Shown here piece after piece: positions 6,544-13,341 of a stretch of DNA of 23,184 bases. The translations under genes and the position numbers were made by a program. The DNA is from JAEUIZ01 sp046155605. Its GTDB lineage: Bacteria; Planctomycetota; Phycisphaerae; Phycisphaerales; UBA1924. The notes beneath the pieces were generated by a model that worked only from the letters and a program-made list of their open reading frames with translations, was not told the origin of the DNA and searched no databases. The first letter of the stretch is position 1; each line of letters opens with the position of its first letter. Location: positions 1 through 23,184 of the forward strand of contig JBJXFQ010000127.1 of the NCBI GenBank assembly GCA_046155605.1, read 5' to 3'.

Positions 6544-7899
6544 TTGAGCGTGCGATGGAGCGAGCGTTGCGAGCGGTGGCCGGTGTGGGTATTGGCGGTC
6601 GTTTTGTGGATGGCGTTGCTGCCCGGCTGCCGGGACTTTGCCGAGCATCGGGGATCGATGGCGTCGCTGCACGCGCGGGGGCAGTATGAGGTGGCGGCGA
6701 AGGTGCTGGACGAGAAGCGGAAGGACTATGGCCGCAAGAACGAGGTGCTGTGGAAACTCGACCGGGGCGCGACGGCGCTGGCGCTGGGCGATGACGCGAC
6801 GGCGATTGCGCTCTTGAACGAGGCGGAGGACGAGATCGAGCGCAAGCGCGAGCGGAGCCGCGGCGAGACGATCGGGCAATGGGTTTTCAACGACACGGCG
6901 GCGGCGTATGTGGCCGAGCCGTATGAGGATTTGTATCTCAACGTCATCAAGATGGCGGCGCAGTTGCAGGCTGGGCGGATCGAGGGCGGGGCGACGGTGG
7001 AAGCGCGGCGGATGGCGGGGAAGGCGGATCGGTTGCGCGATCTGTATGTGAAGTACCGGGAGGCGAGTGCGAAGGAGGGCGTGCGGCTGAGCGAGGTGAA
7101 CGACGAGGGGCGGTTTCTGGAATCGCCGCTGGGGACGTTCTTGTCGGCGGTGGCGTTTATGAAGGCGGGCGAGCCGGAGATGCAGCGAGTGGCGGGGAAG
7201 CGGCTGGTGGGATCGATCGAGTTGCAGCGGGGGCTGATCGGGCCGGTGGAGGCGTCGGACTTTGCGGGGATGGAGGAGTTGGACTCGCGCGAGGTCAACG
7301 TGCTGGTGGTGGCATTTTCGGGGCGTGGGCCGACGAAGTATGCGGCGCGGGTGGGGCCGTTTGCGGCCGGGACGGTGCCGGTGTATCTGGAGATCCCGAA
7401 GTTGCGCGCGATGTCGAGCCATGTGGCGCGGGCGCGTGTTGAGGTGGCGGATTCGGCGGATTCGGCCGGGGGCGAGCGGTTGATGGACCTGAAGATGGTG
7501 GAGGATTTGTCGGCGGTGGCGGAGGAGAACCATCGGCGGATGCTGCCGCTGATCGAGGCGCGGACGTGGATTCGGTATGCGGTGAAGGCGGGGATTTCGG
7601 TGACGGCGACGGAGATGGCGCGGCGACGGACTCGAGACGACGATCAGAAGGCGGTGCAGGTGGCGGGGGTTTTGATCGGTCTGGCGCTGCTGGCGGCGAC
7701 GGAGGAGGCGGATTTGCGGTGCTGGACGATGCTGCCGGGGCAGGCGCGAGTGGGGCTGACGAAACTGACGCCTGGGGAGCATCGGATTCGGGTGGTGTAT
7801 GAGATGTCGGACGGGGCGGTGGCGTACGCGTCGGAGTGGCGAACAATCCGGGTGGAGGCCGGGGGGCTGGCGAGCGTGGTGACGCATTACTGGAACTAG
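6544..7899 (+). CDS. COG3014-like lipoprotein
   Basis: A 451-residue protein starting at TTG 6544, eight bases after GGAGG; the frame is open back to 6490, across a likely promoter. A signal peptide of type II ends in the lipobox LLPGC, giving lipid-modified Cys29. The mature N-terminal third resembles COG3014: a helical, TPR-like region (GQYEVAAKVLDE, WKLDRGATALALGD), then a YEDLYLNVIKMAAQLQAG block and an EARRM motif. A hydrophobic stretch near residue 375 (AGVLIGLALLAA) lies in the C-terminal half. The family has no established biochemical role. The LpoB-like lipoprotein follows 100 bases later, and I recall these two families occurring together elsewhere, which suggests one envelope complex (inference). 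Confidence 0.7.
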   Translation: MSVRWSERCERWPVWVLAVVLWMALLPGCRDFAEHRGSMASLHARGQYEVAAKVLDEKRKDYGRKNEVLWKLDRGATALALGDDATAIALLNEAEDEIERKRERSRGETIGQWVFNDTAAAYVAEPYEDLYLNVIKMAAQLQAGRIEGGATVEARRMAGKADRLRDLYVKYREASAKEGVRLSEVNDEGRFLESPLGTFLSAVAFMKAGEPEMQRVAGKRLVGSIELQRGLIGPVEASDFAGMEELDSREVNVLVVAFSGRGPTKYAARVGPFAAGTVPVYLEIPKLRAMSSHVARARVEVADSADSAGGERLMDLKMVEDLSAVAEENHRRMLPLIEARTWIRYAVKAGISVTATEMARRRTRDDDQKAVQVAGVLIGLALLAATEEADLRCWTMLPGQARVGLTKLTPGEHRIRVVYEMSDGAVAYASEWRTIRVEAGGLASVVTHYWN

Positions 7900-7910
7900 G
7901 GGGAAAGGAA

Positions 7911-7954
7911 GAGGGGACGAAGCGACGGAGGGAAGAAGGGACGAAGGGAAGAAG
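7911..7954 (+). repeat. Purine-rich direct repeats in the lipoprotein spacer
   Basis: The 100-base gap between the two lipoprotein genes is almost all purine on the plus strand. GGGACGAAG occurs at 7914-7922 and 7938-7946, and GGGAAGAAG at 7930-7938 and 7946-7954. It looks like low-complexity expansion rather than a coded signal. The GGAAGGAG that serves ATG 8000 lies at its far end. Confidence 0.5.
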
Positions 7955-7999
7955 ACACGAGAACTCACAGGGCGGAGGACGCCCGGAAGGAGCACGACG

Positions 8000-8596
8000 A
8001 TGAAGGCGATGGCGATGACGGTGGTGGCCTGCTGCGGGCTGGTCGCGGCGGGTTGCAACGACAACTACAAGATCAAGCGGACGAACCCGGACCAGACGAC
8101 GGACGTGGATTACCGTTTCAACGACGACGATGCGCGCGAGGTGGTGGCGCGGGCGATGGAGGACTGCCTGAAGCGGCCGTGGATCGATCGGTTCATGGCG
8201 GAGAACGGCGGTCGGCAGCCGATCGTGTATCTGGCGAACGTGCGGAACAAGACGCAGGACTATTCGGCGAATCCGGAGTTGTTCACGACGAAGATCCAGG
8301 AGGAACTGCTCAACAGCGGGCGGGTGCGGGTGAAGGCGGAGCGGGATTCGCGGCAGGAACTGCGTGACGAGCGGTTGGACACGAAGTACAACGATCCGGC
8401 AACGATCAAGGCGGTGGCGAAGGAGGTCAACGCGGACTTCGCGCTGACGGGCCAGATCATCGACAACAAGCAGCGGTCGCTGGACGGAAAGAAGATCGTG
8501 AACTATTACGAGATCAGTTTGGAGTTGACGGACGTGGAGCGGGCGACGAAGGAGTGGATCAAGACGGTGCCGCTCAAGAAGGTGGCGACGAGGTAG
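8000..8596 (+). CDS. LpoB-like lipoprotein (putative PBP activator family)
   Basis: A 198-residue lipoprotein. GGAAGGAG precedes ATG 8000, and the signal peptide ends in VAAGC with lipid-modified Cys19. The mature domain carries features of the LpoB/COG3417 family: DDDAREVVARAMEDCL, a PIVYLANVRNKT strand, FTTKIQEELLNSGRVRV, VNADFALTGQI, and a C-terminal YYEISLELTDVERATKEWIK segment. In enterobacteria LpoB sits in the outer membrane and activates the peptidoglycan synthase PBP1B. That partner cannot be assumed here, because planctomycetes have an unusual cell-division and peptidoglycan gene set. It lies between a COG3014-like lipoprotein and an ExbD-like gene whose GTG follows its stop by two bases, so these are probably one operon. 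Confidence 0.8.
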   Translation: MKAMAMTVVACCGLVAAGCNDNYKIKRTNPDQTTDVDYRFNDDDAREVVARAMEDCLKRPWIDRFMAENGGRQPIVYLANVRNKTQDYSANPELFTTKIQEELLNSGRVRVKAERDSRQELRDERLDTKYNDPATIKAVAKEVNADFALTGQIIDNKQRSLDGKKIVNYYEISLELTDVERATKEWIKTVPLKKVATR

Positions 8597-8598
8597 CC

Positions 8599-9063
8599 GT
8601 GGGCGCGAGTTTTCGGCGGCGGGATGCGCGTGCGATGCGGGACGCGCACTTTGGCCCGACCATGACGCCGATGGTGGACGTCGTCATGGTCATTCTGATT
8701 TTTTTCATGGCGACGGCGACGTTTGCGGGGTCGGAGTGGTTTTTGCGGTCGGCGTTGCCGCGGGCGGAGGCGGAGGGTGCCGCGGGGGGCGATCCGTTCG
8801 CGCTGCCGCCGGCGAGTTTTGAGTTGATGCTGTCGGTGGGGACGGACGGTCGGACGATGGCGAGCGGGGAGGGATTTGGCGCGATGGGGCTGGAAGAGTT
8901 GCCGGCGCGGCTGGAGGCGCTGTCGCGGGGCGTGGCGAAGGATGATCTGGTGCTGCTGGTGCGGCCTGAGGCGGGCGTGCCGTATGGGGATGTGATCCGG
9001 GTGCATGATGCGGCGACGTCGGCGGGCTGGGGGAAGGTGGGATTGGTTGAGGGTGGTGAGTAG
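8599..9063 (+). CDS. ExbD/TolR-family energy-transducing protein
   Basis: A 154-residue protein with a short basic cytoplasmic start, one membrane helix (about residues 25-44) and a periplasmic domain. The helix starts with the family signature MTPMVDVVMVILIFFM, including the membrane-embedded Asp (Asp27) needed for proton-motive-force coupling in ExbD and TolR. GTG 8599 is used because it lies two bases after the LpoB-like stop; the frame is open further upstream but would overlap that gene. The usual ExbB/TolQ/MotA partner gene is absent from the window, so it must work with a subunit encoded elsewhere. The tight spacing suggests it powers or positions something involving the two lipoproteins (inference). 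Confidence 0.8.
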   Translation: MGASFRRRDARAMRDAHFGPTMTPMVDVVMVILIFFMATATFAGSEWFLRSALPRAEAEGAAGGDPFALPPASFELMLSVGTDGRTMASGEGFGAMGLEELPARLEALSRGVAKDDLVLLVRPEAGVPYGDVIRVHDAATSAGWGKVGLVEGGE

Positions 9064-9139
9064 GACGGGAGGGATCGAGTTTGGCAGGAACAAGGGGGCG
9101 GGAACGGTGGAGACGCCCGCGACCGAGAGGCGTGGGGGA

Positions 9140-9154
9140 TACACTTGCCCCCCA
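9140..9154 (+). promoter_or_regulatory. -10-like TACACT eight bases before atpG
   Basis: TACACT (9140-9145) is followed by eight bases and ATG 9154, so transcription would begin at or just before the start codon. There is no good Shine-Dalgarno. TGGGGG (9133-9138) can also pair with CCCCCA (9149-9154), covering the first base of the ATG if a longer transcript is made. Confidence 0.4.
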
Positions 9155-10032
9155 TGGCCAAGACACGAGAGATCAAGAAGCGGATCAAGGCGGTCGGCAA
9201 CATTCGTCGCATCACGAAGACGATGCAGATGATCGCGACGAGCAAGTTTGCGCGGGCGCAGCAGCGAGCGGTGGCGACCAAGCCGTATACGGAGGGCGTG
9301 TTCGGGCTGGTGACGGAGTTGGCGGCGACGGCGGGGAACATCTCGCATCCGCTGATCAGCAGCGGGGCGAAGGACAAGCCGGAGTTGACGCTGATCATCA
9401 CGTCGGATCGCGGCTTGTGCGGGCCGTACAACGGGGCGGTGCTTCGTGTGGCGATGGGGCACCTTCGGCAGCAGGCCGGGGGCGTGAAATCGGGCGTGAT
9501 CGAACTGGTGGGGAAGAAGGGTGCGGGGTTCCTGCGGTTCAACGCGGTGGCGGTGGGGAAGACGCACTCGCTGGGTGACAAGCCGACGTTTGACCAGGTG
9601 CGGGCGCTGGCGGACGACTACATGGCGCGGTTCACGGCGGGCGAGGTGTCGGCGGTCCGGGTGGTCTATATGAGGTATGTGTCGGCGGGGCGCCAGGCAC
9701 CGGAGGTGCTGCAACTGTTGCCACTGAAGCCGCCGGTGAAGAAGGGTGAAGCGGGGGAGAAGAAGGGATTCACGGCGCAGTACGAGTTCAGCCCGGACGC
9801 GGAGGCGCTCCTGGATGATCTGTTGCCGGCGACGGTGCGGGCGACGCTGTTCCAGTGCTTCAACGACGCGATCGTGTCGGAGCATGTGGCGCGGATGGTG
9901 GCGATGAAGGCGGCGACGGACAACGCGGGGAAGATGCGCAAGAGCCTGACGCGGGACTACAACCGGGCGCGGCAGGCGCAGATCACGACGGAACTGACCG
10001 AGATCGTGTCGGGGGCCGCGGCGCTGGCGTGA
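9154..10032 (+). CDS. atpG: F1Fo ATP synthase gamma subunit
   Basis: A full-length gamma subunit of 292 residues, the rotating central stalk of F1. The N-terminal coiled-coil begins with the family signature TREIKKRIKAVGNIRRITKTMQMIA. The core carries the DRGLCGPYN motif, and the C-terminal helix carries MVAMKAATDNAGKM and NRARQAQITTELTEIVSGA, both strongly conserved. ATG 9154 begins MAKTREIK; the frame's TTG at 9145 lies inside a predicted -10. Normally this gene sits between atpA and atpD, but here it follows an exbD-like gene by 90 bases and ends one base from a convergent regulator gene, so the other F1 genes are elsewhere. All key blocks are intact and nothing suggests decay. Confidence 0.93.
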   Translation: MAKTREIKKRIKAVGNIRRITKTMQMIATSKFARAQQRAVATKPYTEGVFGLVTELAATAGNISHPLISSGAKDKPELTLIITSDRGLCGPYNGAVLRVAMGHLRQQAGGVKSGVIELVGKKGAGFLRFNAVAVGKTHSLGDKPTFDQVRALADDYMARFTAGEVSAVRVVYMRYVSAGRQAPEVLQLLPLKPPVKKGEAGEKKGFTAQYEFSPDAEALLDDLLPATVRATLFQCFNDAIVSEHVARMVAMKAATDNAGKMRKSLTRDYNRARQAQITTELTEIVSGAAALA

Positions 10033-10033
10033 G

Positions 10034-10771
10034 TCAGCGGGGCGAGCGGGTGATCGCGGCCTGGGCCGATTGCTTGGCGTGTTCGACGCGCGGGTCGGGC
10101 GGCGCGATCGGCGGACGCGGCGCGGCACGATCGGTCGGAACGGGCCGAACGACACGGAGGCCGACCTCGCGATCCAACGCTCGGGCGGCGGCGGCCAGCC
10201 TGCGGGCGCGGCGAGTCAGTGTGTAGCGAGGGACGGGCGGATAGCTGTCGTCGACGACGCGATCGACCAGATCGGCGCTGCACAGGTCCTTGAGCGCGAG
10301 GGCGAGCGCCCGAACCGTGATGGCGGGCAGCGCGGCGCGGAGCGCGTTGAATCGGCTCTCGGCGGCGACCGGGTCGGAGATGACCAGGAGGATCGGGAGG
10401 GACCACTTTCGGAGGGCGGCTTCGGTGATCCCGAGGCGATCAATCTCGAGCATGATGCGGCGGCAGCGGGGCGCGATGCGAAGGCCGGCGGGGGTCAGCA
10501 GGTATTCGGGCCGGAGCGGGTGGCCGAAGCCGGTAGCGCGAGCGAGCCAGCCCTGAGCGACGAGGTCGACGAGAGTCGCGGAGAGTGTCTCGCGGCTGGG
10601 ACCGAGCGCGGCCAAGAGCACGGCGAAGCGAGTGTGCCCGGTGGGAGCGCTGTGGGCGAGGATGGGGATGGACCAGCGTCGCCGGGTGAGGCCGCCCAAG
10701 GGCTCGGCGGTCGGGCCGCGGCGGGTGGGTCGGGGCTCCGTCTCGTCGCTGGGTCTTGACAGGGGCGACAT
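10034..10771 (-). CDS. Tandem-domain HxlR-type winged-helix regulator
   Basis: A 245-residue protein from ATG 10771. It has two HxlR-like winged-helix domains in one chain: residues ~30-105 (RRRWSIPILAHSAPTGHTRF, then LSATLVDLVAQGWLAR, then PEYLLTPAG) and ~120-200 (LRKWSLPILLVISDP, then LALALKDLCSADLVDRVVDD, then PRYTLTRRAR). A Pro/Arg-rich tail follows. HxlR proteins are normally about 110-130 residues and act as dimers, so this looks like an internal duplication giving a built-in pseudo-dimer. The second domain has drifted from the first. It is divergent from the VOC gene; the two share a control region that overlaps its own first codons. Ligand unknown. It ends one base from atpG. Confidence 0.65.
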   Translation of the reverse strand: MSPLSRPSDETEPRPTRRGPTAEPLGGLTRRRWSIPILAHSAPTGHTRFAVLLAALGPSRETLSATLVDLVAQGWLARATGFGHPLRPEYLLTPAGLRIAPRCRRIMLEIDRLGITEAALRKWSLPILLVISDPVAAESRFNALRAALPAITVRALALALKDLCSADLVDRVVDDSYPPVPRYTLTRRARRLAAAARALDREVGLRVVRPVPTDRAAPRPPIAPPDPRVEHAKQSAQAAITRSPR

Positions 10772-10788
10772 TGTAGTGTTAGTATACT
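10756..10788. promoter_or_regulatory. Divergent promoter region of the HxlR-like and VOC genes
   Basis: Plus strand: TTGACA (10756-10761), 18 bases, TAGTAT (10780-10785), reading towards the VOC gene. The centre holds the perfect palindrome AGTATACT (10781-10788). Read on the minus strand, its TATACT lies nine bases before ATG 10771, suggesting a near-leaderless regulator transcript. The VOC -35 lies inside the first codons of the regulator, so the two promoters overlap and would compete. The palindrome may also be an operator. Confidence 0.55.
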
Positions 10789-10848
10789 CATCGAACTGAT
10801 CGCGTGCCAGCCCCACCCACCCCACGCGATCGAACAGGAGTGCATGAC

Positions 10849-11232
10849 ATGGCTTCGAACCTCGGATACAACGGCGGCCTCACCTGCTCGATCAGCGTGA
10901 CCAATCTGGCCCGGGCGATCAAGTGGTACGGCGAGAACCTGGGGTTCACGCTGCTGTACAAGGTGGACGAGATGGCCTGGGCCGAGATGGCGACGGAGAT
11001 CAAGGGCGTGAACATCGGTCTGGGCCAGGTGGAGAAGATCACCGGGACCGGGAACGCGAAACTCACGTTCGGGGTCAAGGACATCGAGGCGACGCGGCGC
11101 ACCCTTGAGAAGAAGGGCGTGAAGTTCCAGGGCCCGACGCAGGAGATTCCGGGCATGGTCAAACTTGCGACGTTTGAGGATCCGGACGGGAACGTCAACA
11201 TGTTCTATCAGGACCTGCAGAAGAAGGGCTGA
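10849..11232 (+). CDS. VOC (glyoxalase-fold) family protein
   Basis: A 127-residue protein with the paired beta-alpha-beta-beta-beta layout of the vicinal-oxygen-chelate fold: TCSISVTNLARAIKWYGENLGF at the start, AKLTFGVKDIEATRRTLEKKG in the second half, and the FEDPDGN turn before the last strand. ATG 10849 has AGGAG eight bases upstream; the frame's earlier GTG lies in promoter DNA. Family members include glyoxalases, dioxygenases and antibiotic-resistance proteins. The positions that usually bind metal look replaced (CSIS near the start where a His is common, and NVNMFYQ where a Glu is common), so it may be a binding protein or use other residues. It is probably controlled by the divergent HxlR-type regulator. 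Confidence 0.8.
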   Translation: MASNLGYNGGLTCSISVTNLARAIKWYGENLGFTLLYKVDEMAWAEMATEIKGVNIGLGQVEKITGTGNAKLTFGVKDIEATRRTLEKKGVKFQGPTQEIPGMVKLATFEDPDGNVNMFYQDLQKKG

Positions 11233-11250
11233 TCGGCGCGCGAAAGGTTT

Positions 11251-11320
11251 GCCGGAATCGGGGCGGCGCGCCCGCGGAGACTGGGCCGCGGCGGATGAGT
11301 CGCTTCGCAGTGATTCCGGC
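11251..11320. repeat. Nine-base inverted repeat in the VOC to PEP-CTERM-like gap
   Basis: GCCGGAATC (11251-11259) is complementary to GATTCCGGC (11312-11320). The 52-base interior is GC-rich with two CCGCGG palindromes. This could fold as a long stem in the leader of the downstream gene. No known riboswitch motif was recognised and no T-run follows. Confidence 0.35.
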
Positions 11321-11435
11321 ACAAGCCCCGTAGTCGCGTGCGACAACTTTCAGAGGCTCCTGGCTCGTTCGCAGTCGGGGTGAGGCTCGCCGCGTGGCGG
11401 CGGGCGCATCCGACCGCGCACCCAGGAGTTTCGCC

Positions 11436-12200
11436 ATGAGCCGCTCGTACCGCACCGCGCTTCTATGCACCGGCTTGTTCACCGCCGCAGTCTCGGCCCA
11501 GCCGCTGACGGGCAGCGGGAGCCACCTGCCGATCCCATCGGTGACTGGGGTGTCGAGCGGGTATGTGGCGCACGCGATCACGGGGATCGTGCCCGGCCCG
11601 ACGCCGCCGCAGGGCTTCAACGGGTCGTGGACGTCGGGCGTGGTGCAGCCCGGGTGGGTGGGGACGTACAACGCACTGGGTCCGACGACGGGCTCGGGCG
11701 ACGTGGGGACGACGAACTACGACTTCACGCCTCTCGCGGCGGGGCACCTGCCCGCGGGAACGAGTTTCTACTTTGGAGACGTGGACAATCGCGGCTTGAA
11801 CGAGGTGTTTTTGCTGACGGCGTACGACTCGATCGGGAACGTGGTCACGACGCCGTGGCTGGACGAGCCCGGATGGGTCTTCGGGACGGGAACGGGCCCG
11901 CTGGGCGCGCCCGCGACGGTGGACATGCCGGGCTGGGTGTGGAGCGGGACGAACTACAAGATCGACGGGACGCTGGTGACGTCCGGCCCGAACCCCGCGC
12001 TGGGGATCGAGATGCTGAGCAACACGGCGATCTGGACGTTGGAAGTGCGGAAGTTGGACGGCGCGAACGGGTTCTCGCTGCTGGCCCCGCCGGTGCCCGC
12101 GCCGGGCGTGGGGGTGGTGGCGTTGGCCGGGCTCGGCGCGATGGCGCGTCGCGGGCGTCGTTGCATTCAGGTTCAGGGCTGCGGCACGCAATCAGCGTGA
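11436..12200 (+). CDS. Secreted protein with PEP-CTERM-like sorting tail
   Basis: A 254-residue exported protein; ATG 11436 has AGGAG seven bases upstream. The signal peptide (Arg, then LLCTGLFTAAVSA) cleaves near SAQP. The middle is Gly/Thr/Pro-rich beta structure with no recognised domain. The C terminus has a three-part sorting-like signal: PVPAPG, a hydrophobic stretch (VGVVALAGLGAMA) and an Arg cluster (RRGRR), followed by an unusual 13-residue tail containing two Cys. Such signals resemble PEP-CTERM domains processed by exosortase/archaeosortase-type enzymes; no such enzyme lies in this window. The next gene is of the same class 57 bases downstream, so they may form a surface-protein pair. 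Confidence 0.7.
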   Translation: MSRSYRTALLCTGLFTAAVSAQPLTGSGSHLPIPSVTGVSSGYVAHAITGIVPGPTPPQGFNGSWTSGVVQPGWVGTYNALGPTTGSGDVGTTNYDFTPLAAGHLPAGTSFYFGDVDNRGLNEVFLLTAYDSIGNVVTTPWLDEPGWVFGTGTGPLGAPATVDMPGWVWSGTNYKIDGTLVTSGPNPALGIEMLSNTAIWTLEVRKLDGANGFSLLAPPVPAPGVGVVALAGLGAMARRGRRCIQVQGCGTQSA

Positions 12201-12257
12201 AGGGCCGGTCGCGGGGCGATCGGCGGGCCGGTGGTTCAACGTGAAAGGAGTTGTGTG

Positions 12258-12863
12258 ATGCGTTCGATTGACACTGTGGTGGTGCTCGCGCTGGTGCTGT
12301 GTCCTGCCGCGGGAGCGTCGGTGATCCCGAGCGTCTCGACGGGCGGGGTTGTGACCTCGGCGTCGGTGACGACGCCCAACCCTGGGAACAACAACGTGCT
12401 GGGGCTTTCGACGAACCAGTTGATCGCGTTTGAGAACTGGACCTCGAACGCGACGACGGGGCTCGGCTTTGCGGTGGCGAGCGGGCCAAGCACGGAGTAC
12501 ACGGTCCGCAAGACGATCACGAACAACACGGGGACGGCGTGGATCGGGTTTGAGTGCTACATCGGCGCGGGGAACATCACGACACCGACGCCGACGACAT
12601 CGTTCGTGTTCGACCTTGATCTGGCGCCGATGAACACGTTCGGGGGCACATCAACGGTCACAGTCAGCAACACGCTGCTGACGTTCACGGGCTTCACGCT
12701 GAACTCGGGGCAGACGATGGCGTTGGAGTTCAACATGGACCTGCCGACGAACTCGCAGGGCGGCTGGGCGATCCAGCAGAGGCCGATCGTGATGCCGTCA
12801 CCGGGGGCTGCGGCGGTGTGCTTTGCGGGACTTGGAATGCTGGCGCGGCGTCGGCGTGCGTGA
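12258..12863 (+). CDS. Secreted protein with PEP-CTERM-like sorting tail
   Basis: A 201-residue exported protein; ATG 12258 is preceded by GAAAGGAG. The signal peptide (MRSIDTVVVLALVLCPAAGA) cleaves before SVIP. The mature part is rich in Thr, Asn and Ser and looks like a beta-sandwich (alternating strands such as TVRKTITNNTGTAWIGFECYI), with no family I can name. The C terminus shows MPSPGAAA, a short hydrophobic run (VCFAGLGMLA) and RRRRA, the same three-part signal as the gene upstream. The relation to the upstream gene is architecture rather than obvious sequence identity. Confidence 0.68.
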   Translation: MRSIDTVVVLALVLCPAAGASVIPSVSTGGVVTSASVTTPNPGNNNVLGLSTNQLIAFENWTSNATTGLGFAVASGPSTEYTVRKTITNNTGTAWIGFECYIGAGNITTPTPTTSFVFDLDLAPMNTFGGTSTVTVSNTLLTFTGFTLNSGQTMALEFNMDLPTNSQGGWAIQQRPIVMPSPGAAAVCFAGLGMLARRRRA

Positions 12864-12888
12864 GTGGCTGCGTGGCGCGCGACGGAGA

Positions 12889-13185
12889 TCAGGCCTGGCG
12901 GTGGTCGTCCGCGCTGGGGCCGCTCAGCGTGACGCTGCCGCAGGACGGGCAGACGCGGCCGTAGGCACCGGCGTGCTGCTTGGAGATGTCCTGGCCGCAG
13001 CCCCAACAGACGGGCTGGCTGAGGCGATTGGTCATGTTGTTGACGACGAGGGCGACAGCGGCGAAGGCGACGCCCACGACGGGCCAGACGGGCAGGGACG
13101 CCCACGAGATGGCGGCGATGACGACGAGTCCGACGGCGACGAGGACGGCGAAGACGCGGAGTCGGATTCTATGGAACAACGTCAT
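12889..13185 (-). CDS. Small membrane protein with zinc ribbon
   Basis: A 98-residue protein. Two hydrophobic helices (about residues 10-28 and 33-50) are followed by a four-Cys zinc ribbon: CWGCG and, about 20 residues on, CPSCG. Three in-frame ATGs exist (13197, 13191, 13185). The last was chosen because GGAG lies six bases before it, within the codons of the first. The ribbon should face the cytoplasm if the N terminus is inside. No family recognised. It lies about 150 bases downstream of another membrane zinc-ribbon gene on the same strand, and its 3' end is convergent with the sorting-tail protein gene, 25 bases apart. Confidence 0.6.
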   Translation of the reverse strand: MTLFHRIRLRVFAVLVAVGLVVIAAISWASLPVWPVVGVAFAAVALVVNNMTNRLSQPVCWGCGQDISKQHAGAYGRVCPSCGSVTLSGPSADDHRQA

Positions 13186-13289
13186 TATCATCTCCATCGG
13201 CTCGCCAGAGCGGTCGGGCCACTGCGCGCGGTGAAGAGTAGCCCGGCCTGGGTGGGGAAATCGGGATAGGGAGACTGCCCGCTCGGTAT

Positions 13290-13307
13290 CGATCGCTCGC
13301 GCGATCG
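13290..13307 (-). other. GC-rich hairpin downstream of the PH-domain gene
   Basis: CGATCGC (13290-13296) and GCGATCG (13301-13307) form a 7-bp stem with a 4-base loop, about 35 bases after the PH-domain gene's stop. No T-run follows on either strand, so termination is uncertain. Confidence 0.3.
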
Positions 13308-13341
13308 GCTCTTGTGGTTGGCTCAGGTGCGCGTTCGATCG

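Noticed and set aside
4906..8064. 1052-codon open frame on the minus strand
   Set aside because: Arg/His/Pro-rich antisense shadow of the symporter and lipoprotein genes, with no domain; both opposite genes are clearly real.
8506..10155. 549-codon open frame on the minus strand
   Set aside because: Shadow of the exbD-like and atpG genes; low-complexity Arg/His/Pro translation.
13290..13307. Rho-independent terminator of the PH-domain gene
   Set aside because: Hairpin present, but no T-run on the minus strand; kept only as a hairpin.
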